Shown here: piece by piece, positions 48,142 through 56,444 of the stretch | Layout: every line of letters starts with the position of its first letter | Position numbering within the stretch: position 1 is the stretch's first letter | Source of the DNA: Terrimicrobiaceae bacterium | GTDB taxonomy: Bacteria > Verrucomicrobiota > Verrucomicrobiia > Chthoniobacterales > JAATET01 | Assembly (NCBI GenBank): GCA_028713285.1 | Contig: JAQTOP010000011.1 | Coordinates: 1 to 58,800, forward strand | Direction: 5' to 3' | DNA: 58,800 nucleotides | Notes under the pieces: generated by a model | What the model was told of the DNA's origin: nothing | Seen by the model: only the letters and a program-made list of their open reading frames with translations | The model's database searches: none | Translations under genes and position numbers: made by a program

Positions 48142-48387
48142 AACGATCCTTCGGCTCCTACGCTTTGGACGCGGCGATCCTAAGTGCGCCTTTGTCCGGT
48201 GTGATCCCCCAACGACAACTATTTTTTGATCCATTGCGAAGTGGAGGACGAAAAAGAGGGTGCATCCAAACTCGATGTGCCTGCGCACTCCTCAACACAA
48301 CGGAACATCGGACAAAGCGACCTCGAAACAAGGCTGGGTTGAACCGGTTTCGTTAAACCAAACACAAACAATAAACCAACACACATC
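48142..48387. other. Leader / intergenic region upstream of the fasciclin gene
   Basis: A 246-base non-coding region. The last 50 bases are A/C-rich (repeated aaacaa and aacaca), unlike the GC-rich surroundings, and would be an unstructured mRNA leader. A 9-bp inverted repeat (CTTTGTCCG at 48190, CGGACAAAG at 48309) is present but widely spaced. No confident promoter was assigned. Confidence 0.4.
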
Positions 48388-48939
48388 ATGATCAAAAACA
48401 TCAAATCCATTGCAATCGTCCTCGCGTTGAGTTCGTCCTCGATCTTCGCGGCAAACACGGTCGTCGTCGGCGGCCAGAATATGTTCCCGGCACGGGACAT
48501 CATCGACAACGCCGTGAATTCGGCGGACCACACCACGCTCGTCGCAGCCGTCAAGGCCGCCGGCCTCGTGGAAACCTTGAAGGGCCCCGGCCCGTTCACC
48601 GTCCTTGCGCCGACGAACGCCGCGTTCAACAAACTGCCCGCGGGCACCGTCGAGACGCTCGTGAAGCCGGAAAACAAGGCGACGCTCACCAAAATCCTCA
48701 CCTACCACGTCATTCCCGGCAGGCTGGATTTTGCCGCGCTCTCCGAGCAGATCAAGAAGAGCCACGGCTCGGCGAAACTCAAGACGGCGGCCGGTGAAAC
48801 GCTTAAGTTCACGATGAATGGCCCGCACAACATCCAGATCAAGGATGAAAAAGGCGACACGGCCAACATCTCGACCTACGACGTCTATCAATCCAACGGC
48901 GTGATCCAGGTCATCGACTCGGTTCTCCTGCCCAAGTAA
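48388..48939 (+). CDS. Secreted fasciclin-domain protein
   Basis: A 183-residue protein with a signal peptide (basic MIKNIKS, hydrophobic IAIVLALSSSSIFA, cleavage after Ala near residue 21) and a single fasciclin (FAS1) domain. Conserved boxes are visible: FTVLAPTNAAFNKLPAG (H1-like), LTKILTYHVIPG and the closing NGVIQVIDSVLLP. FAS1 domains mediate adhesion or act as small exported proteins of the matrix; in bacteria single-domain versions are common and poorly understood. A strong hairpin 27 bases after the stop probably ends the transcript. Confidence 0.9.
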   Translation: MIKNIKSIAIVLALSSSSIFAANTVVVGGQNMFPARDIIDNAVNSADHTTLVAAVKAAGLVETLKGPGPFTVLAPTNAAFNKLPAGTVETLVKPENKATLTKILTYHVIPGRLDFAALSEQIKKSHGSAKLKTAAGETLKFTMNGPHNIQIKDEKGDTANISTYDVYQSNGVIQVIDSVLLPK

Positions 48940-48965
48940 TCAACACCAGGGAACTCCATGCGAGC

Positions 48966-48993
48966 GCGGGCGATTCGGAAACGGATCGCCCGC
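48966..48993 (+). terminator. 12-bp hairpin with GAAA tetraloop after the fasciclin gene
   Basis: A perfect 12-bp stem (GCGGGCGATTCG against CGGATCGCCCGC with one G-U pair) closes a GAAA tetraloop and is followed by TTCGTC. The stem is very stable but the U tract is weak, so it may act as a terminator or as an mRNA 3'-end stabiliser. Confidence 0.6.
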
Positions 48994-49031
48994 TTCGTCA
49001 TGCTAATACCCGGAAGAGCACTGCCCTCGCC

Positions 49032-49994
49032 ATGCATATCGTCGTCCCTCCGACCTGGTCGCTTCCCGATTCCTCCGTCGCGCCGGAGGCGATTTATCGC
49101 GGCAGGCGCGACTTTCTCAAGCTATTAGGCTTCGGGGTCGCGGCTGCCGCCATCGCGCCTGAGGATTTGCTCGCCAGCGCGGCGGAAATTCCCGCGCGAC
49201 TCAATCCTGCTCATCGCCTCGACGGGCTGAGACTAACGAAGGAAAACGCGATTCTCGGCTACAACAATTATATTGAATTCTCGCTGGTCAAGGAGGGTCC
49301 GCGCATCGAGGCGAACAAGGGATTCCGGGCTCGTCCCTGGTCGGTGGACATTACCGGGCTCGTCGAAAAGCCGCTTAGCCTGGATGTGGACGAGCTGGTC
49401 CGGACAATGGGTGGCATCGAGCAGCGCAACTACCGGCACCGCTGCGTCGAAACCTGGTCGATGGTCATTCCATGGGACGGCTTTCCACTCAGCCGGCTCA
49501 TTCAGCTCGTCCAGCCAAAGCCGGAAGCCAGATTCGTCAAATTTACCTCGTTTCTGGATACGGATGCGGCGCCGAACCAGAACAATCCGCTGATCCCCTG
49601 GCCCTACACCGAGGGCCTGACGATCGCGGAGGCGGCGAACGAGCTGACCTTTCTGGCGACCGGCATTTACGGCAAGCCGCTGGCCAATCAAAATGGCGCG
49701 CCTCTGCGGCTTGTAGTGCCGTGGAAATATGGCTTCAAGGGCATCAAGGCGATCACCGAGATCGCGTTCACCGACGGGCAGCCGGCGACGCTTTGGAACC
49801 AGGTCGCTCCGGCGGAATATGGCTTCTACGCCAATGTGAATCCGACAGTGGATCATCCGCGCTGGTCGCAGGCGCGCGAATTCGTGCTGGGCGGAGGGAT
49901 ATTCGACGGCAAGAAGCCGACGCTCATGTTTAACGGCTACGCCAGCGAAGTCGCCGGGCTGTATCGGGGTCTCGACCTTCGGAAAAACTATTGA
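49032..49994 (+). CDS. msrP: Periplasmic methionine sulfoxide reductase catalytic subunit MsrP
   Basis: A 320-residue molybdenum enzyme that repairs oxidised methionine in envelope proteins. The N-terminus has a twin-arginine signal (RRDFLKLLGFGVAAAA, 25-40), as required for export of the folded molybdopterin protein. The molybdenum-binding Cys138 sits in YRHRCVETWSMVIPWDGFPL. Other family segments are IEFSLVKEGPRIE, WSVDITGLVEKPL, PYTEGLTIAEAANELTFLA and the C-terminal MFNGYASEVAGLY. It is directly coupled to the fused electron-supply gene that follows. Confidence 0.95.
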   Translation: MHIVVPPTWSLPDSSVAPEAIYRGRRDFLKLLGFGVAAAAIAPEDLLASAAEIPARLNPAHRLDGLRLTKENAILGYNNYIEFSLVKEGPRIEANKGFRARPWSVDITGLVEKPLSLDVDELVRTMGGIEQRNYRHRCVETWSMVIPWDGFPLSRLIQLVQPKPEARFVKFTSFLDTDAAPNQNNPLIPWPYTEGLTIAEAANELTFLATGIYGKPLANQNGAPLRLVVPWKYGFKGIKAITEIAFTDGQPATLWNQVAPAEYGFYANVNPTVDHPRWSQAREFVLGGGIFDGKKPTLMFNGYASEVAGLYRGLDLRKNY

Positions 49995-50005
49995 GGGCCG
50001 GCGGC

Positions 50006-51682
50006 ATGGAGAAGGCCTCGAAAATCATTGGCTCGCGCTGGTTTGCGTGGCCGCTTCTCACCCTGCCTGCGCTCTTGCGGCTGGTCATCCCCGCCCTCAC
50101 CGACGGGCTTGGATTCAACCCGTTGCAGGAACTGCTGCACCGCACCGGGCAAATCGCCGTCTGGACCCTGGCAGCGGTGCTCTGCCTCACGCCGCTCAAG
50201 ACCCTCTTTCCGAAGAGCCGGCTCGCCGGCGCGCTGAACCGTCACCGTCGCACCGTGGGAGTGGCCGCGTGCGTCTATGCCGCGCTCCACGTCACCGCGA
50301 ACTTTCTCTACGAGGGCCAGTTCCAGAGCTACCTGGACGGCGTTTGGAAGCCGTTTCTTCTCTCGGGAACCACCGGCTTCCTGATCCTGCTCGCGCTCGC
50401 CGTGACGAGCAATGCCTGGTCCGTGCGGCACCTTGGCTATCGCCTGTGGAAATGGATTCACCGTCTCGCCTACGTCGCGGCGGTTGTGTTGTTCTATCAC
50501 CAGGGCACCTCCGGCAAGGGCAACTGGCCGGCGGCGCAATGGATTTTCTTCCCGCTGGCCGGCTTTGAAATCCTGCGCCTGGGCAAATCGCTCGCGGACC
50601 TCTGCTGGCGGGGGATTCGGCGCCGGCGGGGCGCGTGGAGCGGCTGGCGGGATTTCGAAGTCCTGCACCGCGAGGAGGAGAGCGCGACAATTACGTCGTT
50701 TCACCTGCGACCGGTGGATGGACGACGTCTGCCGCCGCACCAGCCCGGCCAGTTCCTCACGGTCGAGGTGACCATTCCGAATGAACCGCGTCCCTTGGTG
50801 CGCACCTACACGATTTCCGACTCGCCGAACGGACGGACTTATCGGCTGAGCATCAAGCGCGAGCCGCGCGGCGTGGTTTCCAATTATTTTCACGATTCGC
50901 TGGCCGAGGGGGCGCGCCTCCGGGCGAGGCCGCCGGCCGGCGGATTCTGCCTCGACCCATCCGCCCCAGGCCCGATCATTCTCCTCAGCGCGGGCGTCGG
51001 CATCACGCCGATGATCGCGATGCTCGATGCGCTCGTCGCGAGCGGACGGAGCCGGCCCGTGTGGTTCCTTCACGGCGCGCGCAACCGCCGCGAACACGCC
51101 TTTGCATCGCACGTTCGCTCACTCGCCGCGCGCCATGCGCATGTGCGCGCGCACATTGCCTACAGCCAGCCCGAGCCCGGCGACGAAGGATCGTCCGCTC
51201 CGGCCAGCACGGGCCGCGTGGACATGGAACTGGTCAAAAAGTTGCTGCCATCCAGCGAGGGAGAATTCTACCTTTGCGGGCCCGGGGCGTTCATGCAATC
51301 CCTCCACTCCGGCCTGATCGAGTGGGGAGTGACGCCAGCGCGGATCCATTACGAATCCTTCGGCCCGGCGACGGTGATGGCCAATGGGGCGGCCAGTCCA
51401 TCCGGACCGCGCGCCAGCAGGCAGGTGAGCGTCGAGTTTTTGCCGTCTGGCGTCCAGGCCGCCTGGGATGGAGGCCCCGCGAACCTGCTCGAACTCGCGC
51501 TCACACGCGGGTTGAAGCCGGCCTACGGCTGCCGGGCGGGCGTCTGCGGCGCCTGCTCCCACCGGCTCATCCAGGGCTCCGTGGCCTGCGTGCAGGAACC
51601 TGCGTGGCCCGCTGAACCCGGTCGCGTCCTGCTGTGCAGCGCCTTCCCGGTTACGGACGTGCAAATCGACATCGCCGGCTAA
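50006..51682 (+). CDS. msrQ: MsrQ - ferredoxin reductase - 2Fe-2S ferredoxin fusion
   Basis: A 558-residue protein from the ATG at 50006 (gaggg upstream); a TTG at 49991 overlapping the msrP stop is an alternative. Residues 1-200 are the MsrQ/ferric-reductase haem membrane domain with about six helices and the conserved His in LNRHRRTVG, YAALHVTANFLYEG and YRLWKWIHRLAYVAAV. Residues about 215-455 are a ferredoxin-NAD(P) reductase: FAD motif RTYTISDSP, VSNYF, NAD motif SAGVGITPMIAML and FYLCGPGAFM. Residues 470-558 are a 2Fe-2S ferredoxin with YGCRAGVCGACSHRL and a final Cys near LLCSAFP. It can thus pass electrons from NAD(P)H to MsrP in one chain. Confidence 0.9.
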   Translation: MEKASKIIGSRWFAWPLLTLPALLRLVIPALTDGLGFNPLQELLHRTGQIAVWTLAAVLCLTPLKTLFPKSRLAGALNRHRRTVGVAACVYAALHVTANFLYEGQFQSYLDGVWKPFLLSGTTGFLILLALAVTSNAWSVRHLGYRLWKWIHRLAYVAAVVLFYHQGTSGKGNWPAAQWIFFPLAGFEILRLGKSLADLCWRGIRRRRGAWSGWRDFEVLHREEESATITSFHLRPVDGRRLPPHQPGQFLTVEVTIPNEPRPLVRTYTISDSPNGRTYRLSIKREPRGVVSNYFHDSLAEGARLRARPPAGGFCLDPSAPGPIILLSAGVGITPMIAMLDALVASGRSRPVWFLHGARNRREHAFASHVRSLAARHAHVRAHIAYSQPEPGDEGSSAPASTGRVDMELVKKLLPSSEGEFYLCGPGAFMQSLHSGLIEWGVTPARIHYESFGPATVMANGAASPSGPRASRQVSVEFLPSGVQAAWDGGPANLLELALTRGLKPAYGCRAGVCGACSHRLIQGSVACVQEPAWPAEPGRVLLCSAFPVTDVQIDIAG

Positions 51683-52269
51683 GCGGCCAGCGCGGGGCAA
51701 AGAATCAACAGGGCCACGCAGCCATCGGGCGAACTCGCCTCGTAGTGGTGGCTGCCCGCATCGGCCTTGAGGTAATCACCCGGTCCCAACAGACGGCCTT
51801 CGGTCTGCAAATGACCCGAGAGCATATAGATCTCCTCGGTCCCTTCGTGATCGTGATCCGGCACGCTCGCGCCCCGGTCCAGCGCAATCAACATCACCTG
51901 GTAACCCGGCTGCGGGCCGCTCGACAGCGGCTTCGTTCGAAATCCCGGGATGTCCGTGCCGGTCCATCCCTCGTCACTGCGCGAGACGATGCGATAGGCT
52001 GCGGGCAACTCCGGTGGCGCTGCGGCCTCGCTGGCTGCCTGCGGCGTCGCGACAATATCGGTAAGAATCTGCGCGCGCAGCCGCGGGGACGGCGGGACGC
52101 CAGGACTCGCGGCGGCGGCGATCGCCGCCGCAGTGTCGATGAAGGCTCCAACTTCCTCCCGCGCTTCGGCATCATGGATCAGCAGGGCCTCGAGTTGAGC
52201 GGCTTCGTCCGGCTCCAAGGTCCCGATTGCGTGTCCCAGCGCGAGTTGTTCGAGTGTCTTGCGAGTCAT
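51679..52269 (-). CDS. ChrR-like anti-sigma factor with cupin sensor domain
   Basis: A 196-residue protein. Residues 1-70 form the sigma-binding helical domain (LALGHAIGTLEPDEAAQLEALL), without an obvious zinc His-x3-Cys cluster. Residues about 90-190 are a ChrR-type cupin: GYQVMLIALDRGASVPDHDHEGTEE (quoted in part; metal ligands His-x-His and Glu) and GPGDYLKADAGSHHYEAS. In ChrR the cupin releases the sigma factor on oxidative or singlet-oxygen stress. Its start overlaps the sigma gene stop by 4 bases; its stop overlaps the msrQ stop on the other strand. Confidence 0.85.
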   Translation of the reverse strand: MTRKTLEQLALGHAIGTLEPDEAAQLEALLIHDAEAREEVGAFIDTAAAIAAAASPGVPPSPRLRAQILTDIVATPQAASEAAAPPELPAAYRIVSRSDEGWTGTDIPGFRTKPLSSGPQPGYQVMLIALDRGASVPDHDHEGTEEIYMLSGHLQTEGRLLGPGDYLKADAGSHHYEASSPDGCVALLILCPALAA

Positions 52270-52853
52270 AATTGCTCCTCGAGCACGTCGCGCATCGCAA
52301 GCATGCCCCTGCGAATGCGAGCTTTGATCGTGCCCAGCGGTTCACCGAGCTGGGTTGCGACTTCCGTTTGAGAGAGTCCCGTGAAAAAGGCGAGTTCGAT
52401 GGCCAGCCTCTGCTCGCCGGGCAGGCGGGCCAGCGCTCCGCGAAGCAGGTCGGCAGTCTCGTTTGCAAACGCCTCGACCGGCGTCTGATGCGTCGCGGCC
52501 GAAAAGTCCGCCGCCGCTTCCTGTGTCAGCCTGGCAATGGTTTCGTTCTTTCGCTTCAGCACGCGCAGACGGTCGATGGCCTTGTTCCGCGTGATCACCA
52601 CGGCCCAAGACGCCGGCTTGCCCAGCGACGGATTGTAAAGTGGTGCGCGTTCCCAGACGAGGCGCACCGCGTCCTGCAGGACCTCCTCCGCCTCGTGCAA
52701 ATCTCCCAGCACCTTGACTGCGATGGAAAACAGCAGCGTGGAATGCCGGTCGTAAAATTCGCCGAATGCCGCCGTGTCTCCGGTTCCGATGCGACGCAGC
52801 AATTCCCCATCCGTCTCCGAAGGTTGCGCGAAGGTCTCGTTGTCCGCGATCAT
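52266..52853 (-). CDS. ECF sigma factor, partner of the ChrR-like anti-sigma
   Basis: A 195-residue ECF sigma from the ATG at 52853. Region 2: FGEFYDRHSTLLFSIAVKVL, HEAEEVLQDAVRLVWERA and WAVVITRNKAIDRLR. Region 4: LPGEQRLAIELAFFTGLSQTEVA and LGTIKARIRRGMLAMRD. The frame is open to a possible start at 53045 that overlaps the stop of the upstream sigma gene, but that added 64-residue head is Arg/Ser/Pro-rich and unlike sigma factors, so it is not preferred. It is coupled to the cupin anti-sigma gene and is its likely target. Confidence 0.9.
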   Translation of the reverse strand: MIADNETFAQPSETDGELLRRIGTGDTAAFGEFYDRHSTLLFSIAVKVLGDLHEAEEVLQDAVRLVWERAPLYNPSLGKPASWAVVITRNKAIDRLRVLKRKNETIARLTQEAAADFSAATHQTPVEAFANETADLLRGALARLPGEQRLAIELAFFTGLSQTEVATQLGEPLGTIKARIRRGMLAMRDVLEEQL

Positions 52854-53041
52854 CGCCTGCAAACACCACGGCACCAGCAGCCGGGCATCCGCGGTCCGCG
52901 ACGGAAATCGGGAAGCGTATCGGAGGCACGAGTGCGCACGAAAACAGTCGGTAACGAAATTACCGGCGGAGGGCAAACTCCTTCTCCCTGCGCGCCGCGG
53001 GCTGGTGCGGAAAGGAACAGAGCGGTCTCGTGCAAGGGTGA

Positions 53042-53626
53042 TCATCGAGCCTCCATGACGAGGTCGCGCAAGCGGACCAGGCCCCGCCGAATGCGTGCCT
53101 TGATCGTGCCGAGCGGAGCGCCGAGGCGTTCTGCAATTTCCTCGTGGGTGAACCCGCCGAAAAACGCGAGTTCCAGCGCCTGGCGTTGTTCCCCGGGCAG
53201 CCGCGCGAGCGCGGAGCGCACCATCGCCCGCTCTTCGCGCAGGACCGGCTCCCTGGCGGACAGCTCGTCGGTATCCGCCACATGGGAGGACTCCGCGGTC
53301 GCGCTCTCGACGATCCTGTCGATCCGCTGCCGCGACCGAATGCGATCGATGGCCTTGTGCCGCACGATCATCACGGCCCAGGAAAACGGGCTGCTGAGCT
53401 GCGCGTTGTAAGCCGCGGCCTTGCGCCAGATGTAGAGGAAGGCGTCCTGCAGGACATCTTCGGCCTCCTTCTCATTCTTGAGCATTTTCACGGCAAGGCC
53501 AAACAGCGGGGGCGAAAAGCGGTCGTAAAACAGGGCCAGCGCCGCCTCCTCACCGGCGCCCATTCTCCCGAGCCATCCTTCGGCCTCCTGCCTGGCGGAG
53601 TCCTCGTCGGGAGCAATCTTCGACAC
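53042..53626 (-). CDS. Second ECF sigma factor, paralogue of the neighbour
   Basis: About 194 residues from a GTG at 53626; longer starts (GTG 53776, ATG 53767) add a 50-residue head without sigma homology. Region 2 reads ALFYDRFSPPLFGLAVKML, KEAEDVLQDAFLYIWRKA and WAVMIVRHKAIDRIR; region 4 reads LPGEQRQALELAFFGGFTHEEIA and LGTIKARIRRGLVRLRD. Region 4 is very close to that of the next gene, so the pair arose by tandem duplication. With only one anti-sigma gene in the operon, either both share it or this copy is controlled otherwise. Confidence 0.88.
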   Translation of the reverse strand: MSKIAPDEDSARQEAEGWLGRMGAGEEAALALFYDRFSPPLFGLAVKMLKNEKEAEDVLQDAFLYIWRKAAAYNAQLSSPFSWAVMIVRHKAIDRIRSRQRIDRIVESATAESSHVADTDELSAREPVLREERAMVRSALARLPGEQRQALELAFFGGFTHEEIAERLGAPLGTIKARIRRGLVRLRDLVMEAR

Positions 53627-53776
53627 ACTCCGCAGCCTGGCCGGCGCGACAGCGGCGCATCCTTCCGACGTTTGCCCGAACTCTCCGGCAACCCTGGCGT
53701 CACCGCACTCGGCAACGACGTCCCCGAGGGCGATTGTTTGCAGGGCGAGCGTGATGGCCACTTTCATGGCCTGCAC

Positions 53777-54008
53777 GGGATCGCTGAAGTTTTCGCCATC
53801 GGAACTGACTCGGTGAAGTATCCTGTGAAAGTCGCGGTGTTGCGGTCACGTTTCATATTTCCCCTCCGGTTAACTTGGTTTTGTTTTGGAAGCCGCCCTT
53901 GCAGCCGCGGAGCGGATGGTGGCGTCGGAAGGATGAACGAAATCTTTTCCGGATCGGATGCAGGCTTTGGGAATTTTTTTCCCGTGGACCTCTTTTGCGG
54001 GTGGAGGG
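53777..54008. other. Intergenic region upstream of the sigma pair
   Basis: Holds no recognisable gene. It lies between the end of the minus-strand glycosidase-like gene and the sigma operon start and must carry the sigma operon promoter. No ECF-type -35/-10 pair was assigned with confidence. Confidence 0.4.
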
Positions 54009-56444
54009 TTACGCCATTATTTCCAATTTCATTTTGCCCTTGTGGGGAAATGGAATGGAAATGGTTCCCGTCGAAGCCTCGCCGACGCTTTGGATTAACT
54101 GGCCGTTAACCGTTGCCTTGGCTTCCGCAATGGCCTGAATCACAACTTCGCCGGTCATGTCCCCGTCGATAACAGCCTCCAATCGTCCCGGTTTGCATTC
54201 GATCCCGGTCACGCGCAATCCATCGGCGCGGACGATGACCGGATGGTCCGGCGCTTTTTCACTTCGCGTGAGATGGATGCGTGCGGTTTTGCCTTTGAGT
54301 TGCTTCCAGGGGATTTTTCGTGAACCTGGCGGCAGCGGTTTTCCGTTGAGTTTGATTGATCCCACATGCCTGCCTTTGCCACGGATGCGCAGATCAATGG
54401 ACACACCGCGCAGACGCAATCCGAGAATCTCGATCTGCCTGTCGCCCCAAGGCGTCCACGTGATGCCTTCGTGATCGAAATCCAGTCCCGCCAGTCCCGT
54501 ATAGAGCGACGCATACCAGGTGGTGGCGGCCTGAGTTTGCTTGCCGCCATGGTTGTCCGGGCCGAATGCATCCTCGTTTTCCGCCTCGGGGGTGAATGCC
54601 TCCGGGACCGTATGGAATTTCCAGAACCATTCCACGTCCCCAAGCCAGGTTTCCAAGGCGCGGTCTTCGCCGAGCAGCTTGTGGATGTTGAGATAAAAGG
54701 AGTCGGCCGGTGGAAAGCTCGATCCGAGTTGGTTGCCGTCCGCCATCCACGCGGTATCCCACTGCGGGAGGGACAGCAGGCACCGGGCGGCGCGCAGATG
54801 GGTGTGCATGAACGATGCGATGCGTCCCGGGGCGTGCGCCACCAATTCGCGGGCAAACGGGGTGACCCAAAACACCGTCTGGCAGCCGTAGTGCTTGCGC
54901 GGCGAGAAATCCTTCGAGGAACAGGAGGTGATGAAATATCCCTTTTCCTCGTCGAACAGATATTTGACGAAGTTTGTCCGCACTGTCGCGGCCCATTCCC
55001 GGCATTCCTCCGCCAGCTCCGCTTCGCGCAGCGCGCCCGCGATGTATTCCAAAGACCGCAGTCCTTGATACAAAAGGGAATTGTTCAGCGCGCTGATGTC
55101 ATCGCCCGTTTCCTCCATCGCTTCGGGAAAATCGGGCCACAAAGCGTTGCTGGCGACCAGCCCGGTGTCCCCCACGAGCCTCTCCCGGCATTTTTCCAAA
55201 ATGCGTTTGCAAGTCGGCAAGACCTCCGTGGCGAACGCCAGGTCGCCCGTGGTGGCAATGTAATGATACAACCCGGTGATGTATTGCGCCTGGGCCGGGA
55301 ACGGTTCCCTGATCCTGGGCTGAAACGTCGTGGTGAACTGGAGCGGAAGACCAATGACCGGATCCCAGCTTTCCTGGAAAAAACGAAGGATGTCCGCGGA
55401 CAACTCCGGTTCATTGGCCAGCGGGCTGGACGAGAGCGGCGTCATGCCGTCCCATCCCCAGACACCACTGCGTTCGATACCCGCGCGAACGGCGCCGGGC
55501 CGGTCGGAGATGTTCATGAACCGAATGAATTCCGGATACTGGCCGAAGGCCGAGTTTAGCACGGGATTTCCCACGTCGATACGGGGACGGGAGAGGAGCC
55601 GTTTGTTGTATCCGCCCACCAGCGCATCGCATTCCCGATGGACGCTCTTCGACAATTCCCGGAGCCGCTGTTCCAGTTTTTCCCTGCTGGCCGCAAACAC
55701 CAGGAAGAACGCGACGTCCCTGCCCTTGATTGGTTCGCTGGTGAGATAGATTTTGAAATCATTGAAAGATATTCGTGTCTTCATGGGCGCGTCGCACCCG
55801 ATGCCGATCCACGTGGTCGCGTGAGGCGCGTCTTTCACGACGAGGCCAAGCCCTTGCTGCGACATCGAGTCGCCCGCGCCCGTAAAGATATCCGGGTTTT
55901 CATCCACGCAACTGGCGGTCATCGCGTTGAGTTTCGGATCGAATTCGAATTGCGACCACGCGCGGTTTTTCTGCTGTATCCGGCAGACCTTCTCCTGATG
56001 AAACATCTCGATGAACACGGGAAGCTTCCGGGGAGTGCGCACGACGCCGAATCGCTGCACCAGAGCATCGGGCAGCAACAACAATTCCTGGTCGAAATCC
56101 ACGCCGATCACGCGGCTTTGTCCGCCGACGCCGAAGGGATAGAGCTTCGCATCCCGCCAGGGCAGATAGTAACGCTTTGACCCAAGCCCCACGCAGGCGC
56201 GAAAGAGCTTGAACCACGCGGTTTCCAACCCCGTCTGGAAAAATCCCAGGGCGCTCAGATGCTGGTTGCCGCAATACGAAACATGCGTCAGCCCGCCATG
56301 CCACCCCACTGTCGCAAATAACCGGCCATTGGTGAAACGATCCATAAGCAATCCCCCCATGCCTTCCGGTGCGGTGGGCGTGATCTGGCGGAATTCAAGG
56401 GCGCCGTTCGTCGGCGGGACGGAGATTTTTTTAGCCGTGATCAT
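54009..56444 (-). CDS. Six-hairpin glycosidase-like protein
   Basis: About 811 residues from the ATG at 56444. The first 330 residues form a beta-rich domain (VGWHGGLTHVSYCGNQ, VIGVDFDQELLLLPD). The middle (about 345-690) is an alpha/alpha-barrel of paired helices with GVWGWDGMTPLSSSPL, AQAQYITGLYHYIATTGD, NALWPDFPEAMEETGDDI and PQWDTAWMADGNQLGSS, as in bacterial six-hairpin glycosidases (amylo-glucosidase, GH94 or rhamnosidase-like). A beta domain closes it. Asp and Glu candidates for acid/base lie in the GWDG and PEAMEETGDD segments. No signal peptide. Substrate unknown. The stop of the esterase gene overlaps its start. Confidence 0.75.
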   Translation of the reverse strand: MITAKKISVPPTNGALEFRQITPTAPEGMGGLLMDRFTNGRLFATVGWHGGLTHVSYCGNQHLSALGFFQTGLETAWFKLFRACVGLGSKRYYLPWRDAKLYPFGVGGQSRVIGVDFDQELLLLPDALVQRFGVVRTPRKLPVFIEMFHQEKVCRIQQKNRAWSQFEFDPKLNAMTASCVDENPDIFTGAGDSMSQQGLGLVVKDAPHATTWIGIGCDAPMKTRISFNDFKIYLTSEPIKGRDVAFFLVFAASREKLEQRLRELSKSVHRECDALVGGYNKRLLSRPRIDVGNPVLNSAFGQYPEFIRFMNISDRPGAVRAGIERSGVWGWDGMTPLSSSPLANEPELSADILRFFQESWDPVIGLPLQFTTTFQPRIREPFPAQAQYITGLYHYIATTGDLAFATEVLPTCKRILEKCRERLVGDTGLVASNALWPDFPEAMEETGDDISALNNSLLYQGLRSLEYIAGALREAELAEECREWAATVRTNFVKYLFDEEKGYFITSCSSKDFSPRKHYGCQTVFWVTPFARELVAHAPGRIASFMHTHLRAARCLLSLPQWDTAWMADGNQLGSSFPPADSFYLNIHKLLGEDRALETWLGDVEWFWKFHTVPEAFTPEAENEDAFGPDNHGGKQTQAATTWYASLYTGLAGLDFDHEGITWTPWGDRQIEILGLRLRGVSIDLRIRGKGRHVGSIKLNGKPLPPGSRKIPWKQLKGKTARIHLTRSEKAPDHPVIVRADGLRVTGIECKPGRLEAVIDGDMTGEVVIQAIAEAKATVNGQLIQSVGEASTGTISIPFPHKGKMKLEIMA

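Noticed and set aside
48190-48317. Nine-base inverted repeat CTTTGTCCG ... CGGACAAAG
   Set aside because: The arms are 110 bases apart and have no known element around them; chance is sufficient.
52853-53045. Upstream start at 53045 for the ECF sigma gene (259-residue form)
   Set aside because: The added head has no sigma homology; the overlap with the previous stop may only reflect the tandem duplication.
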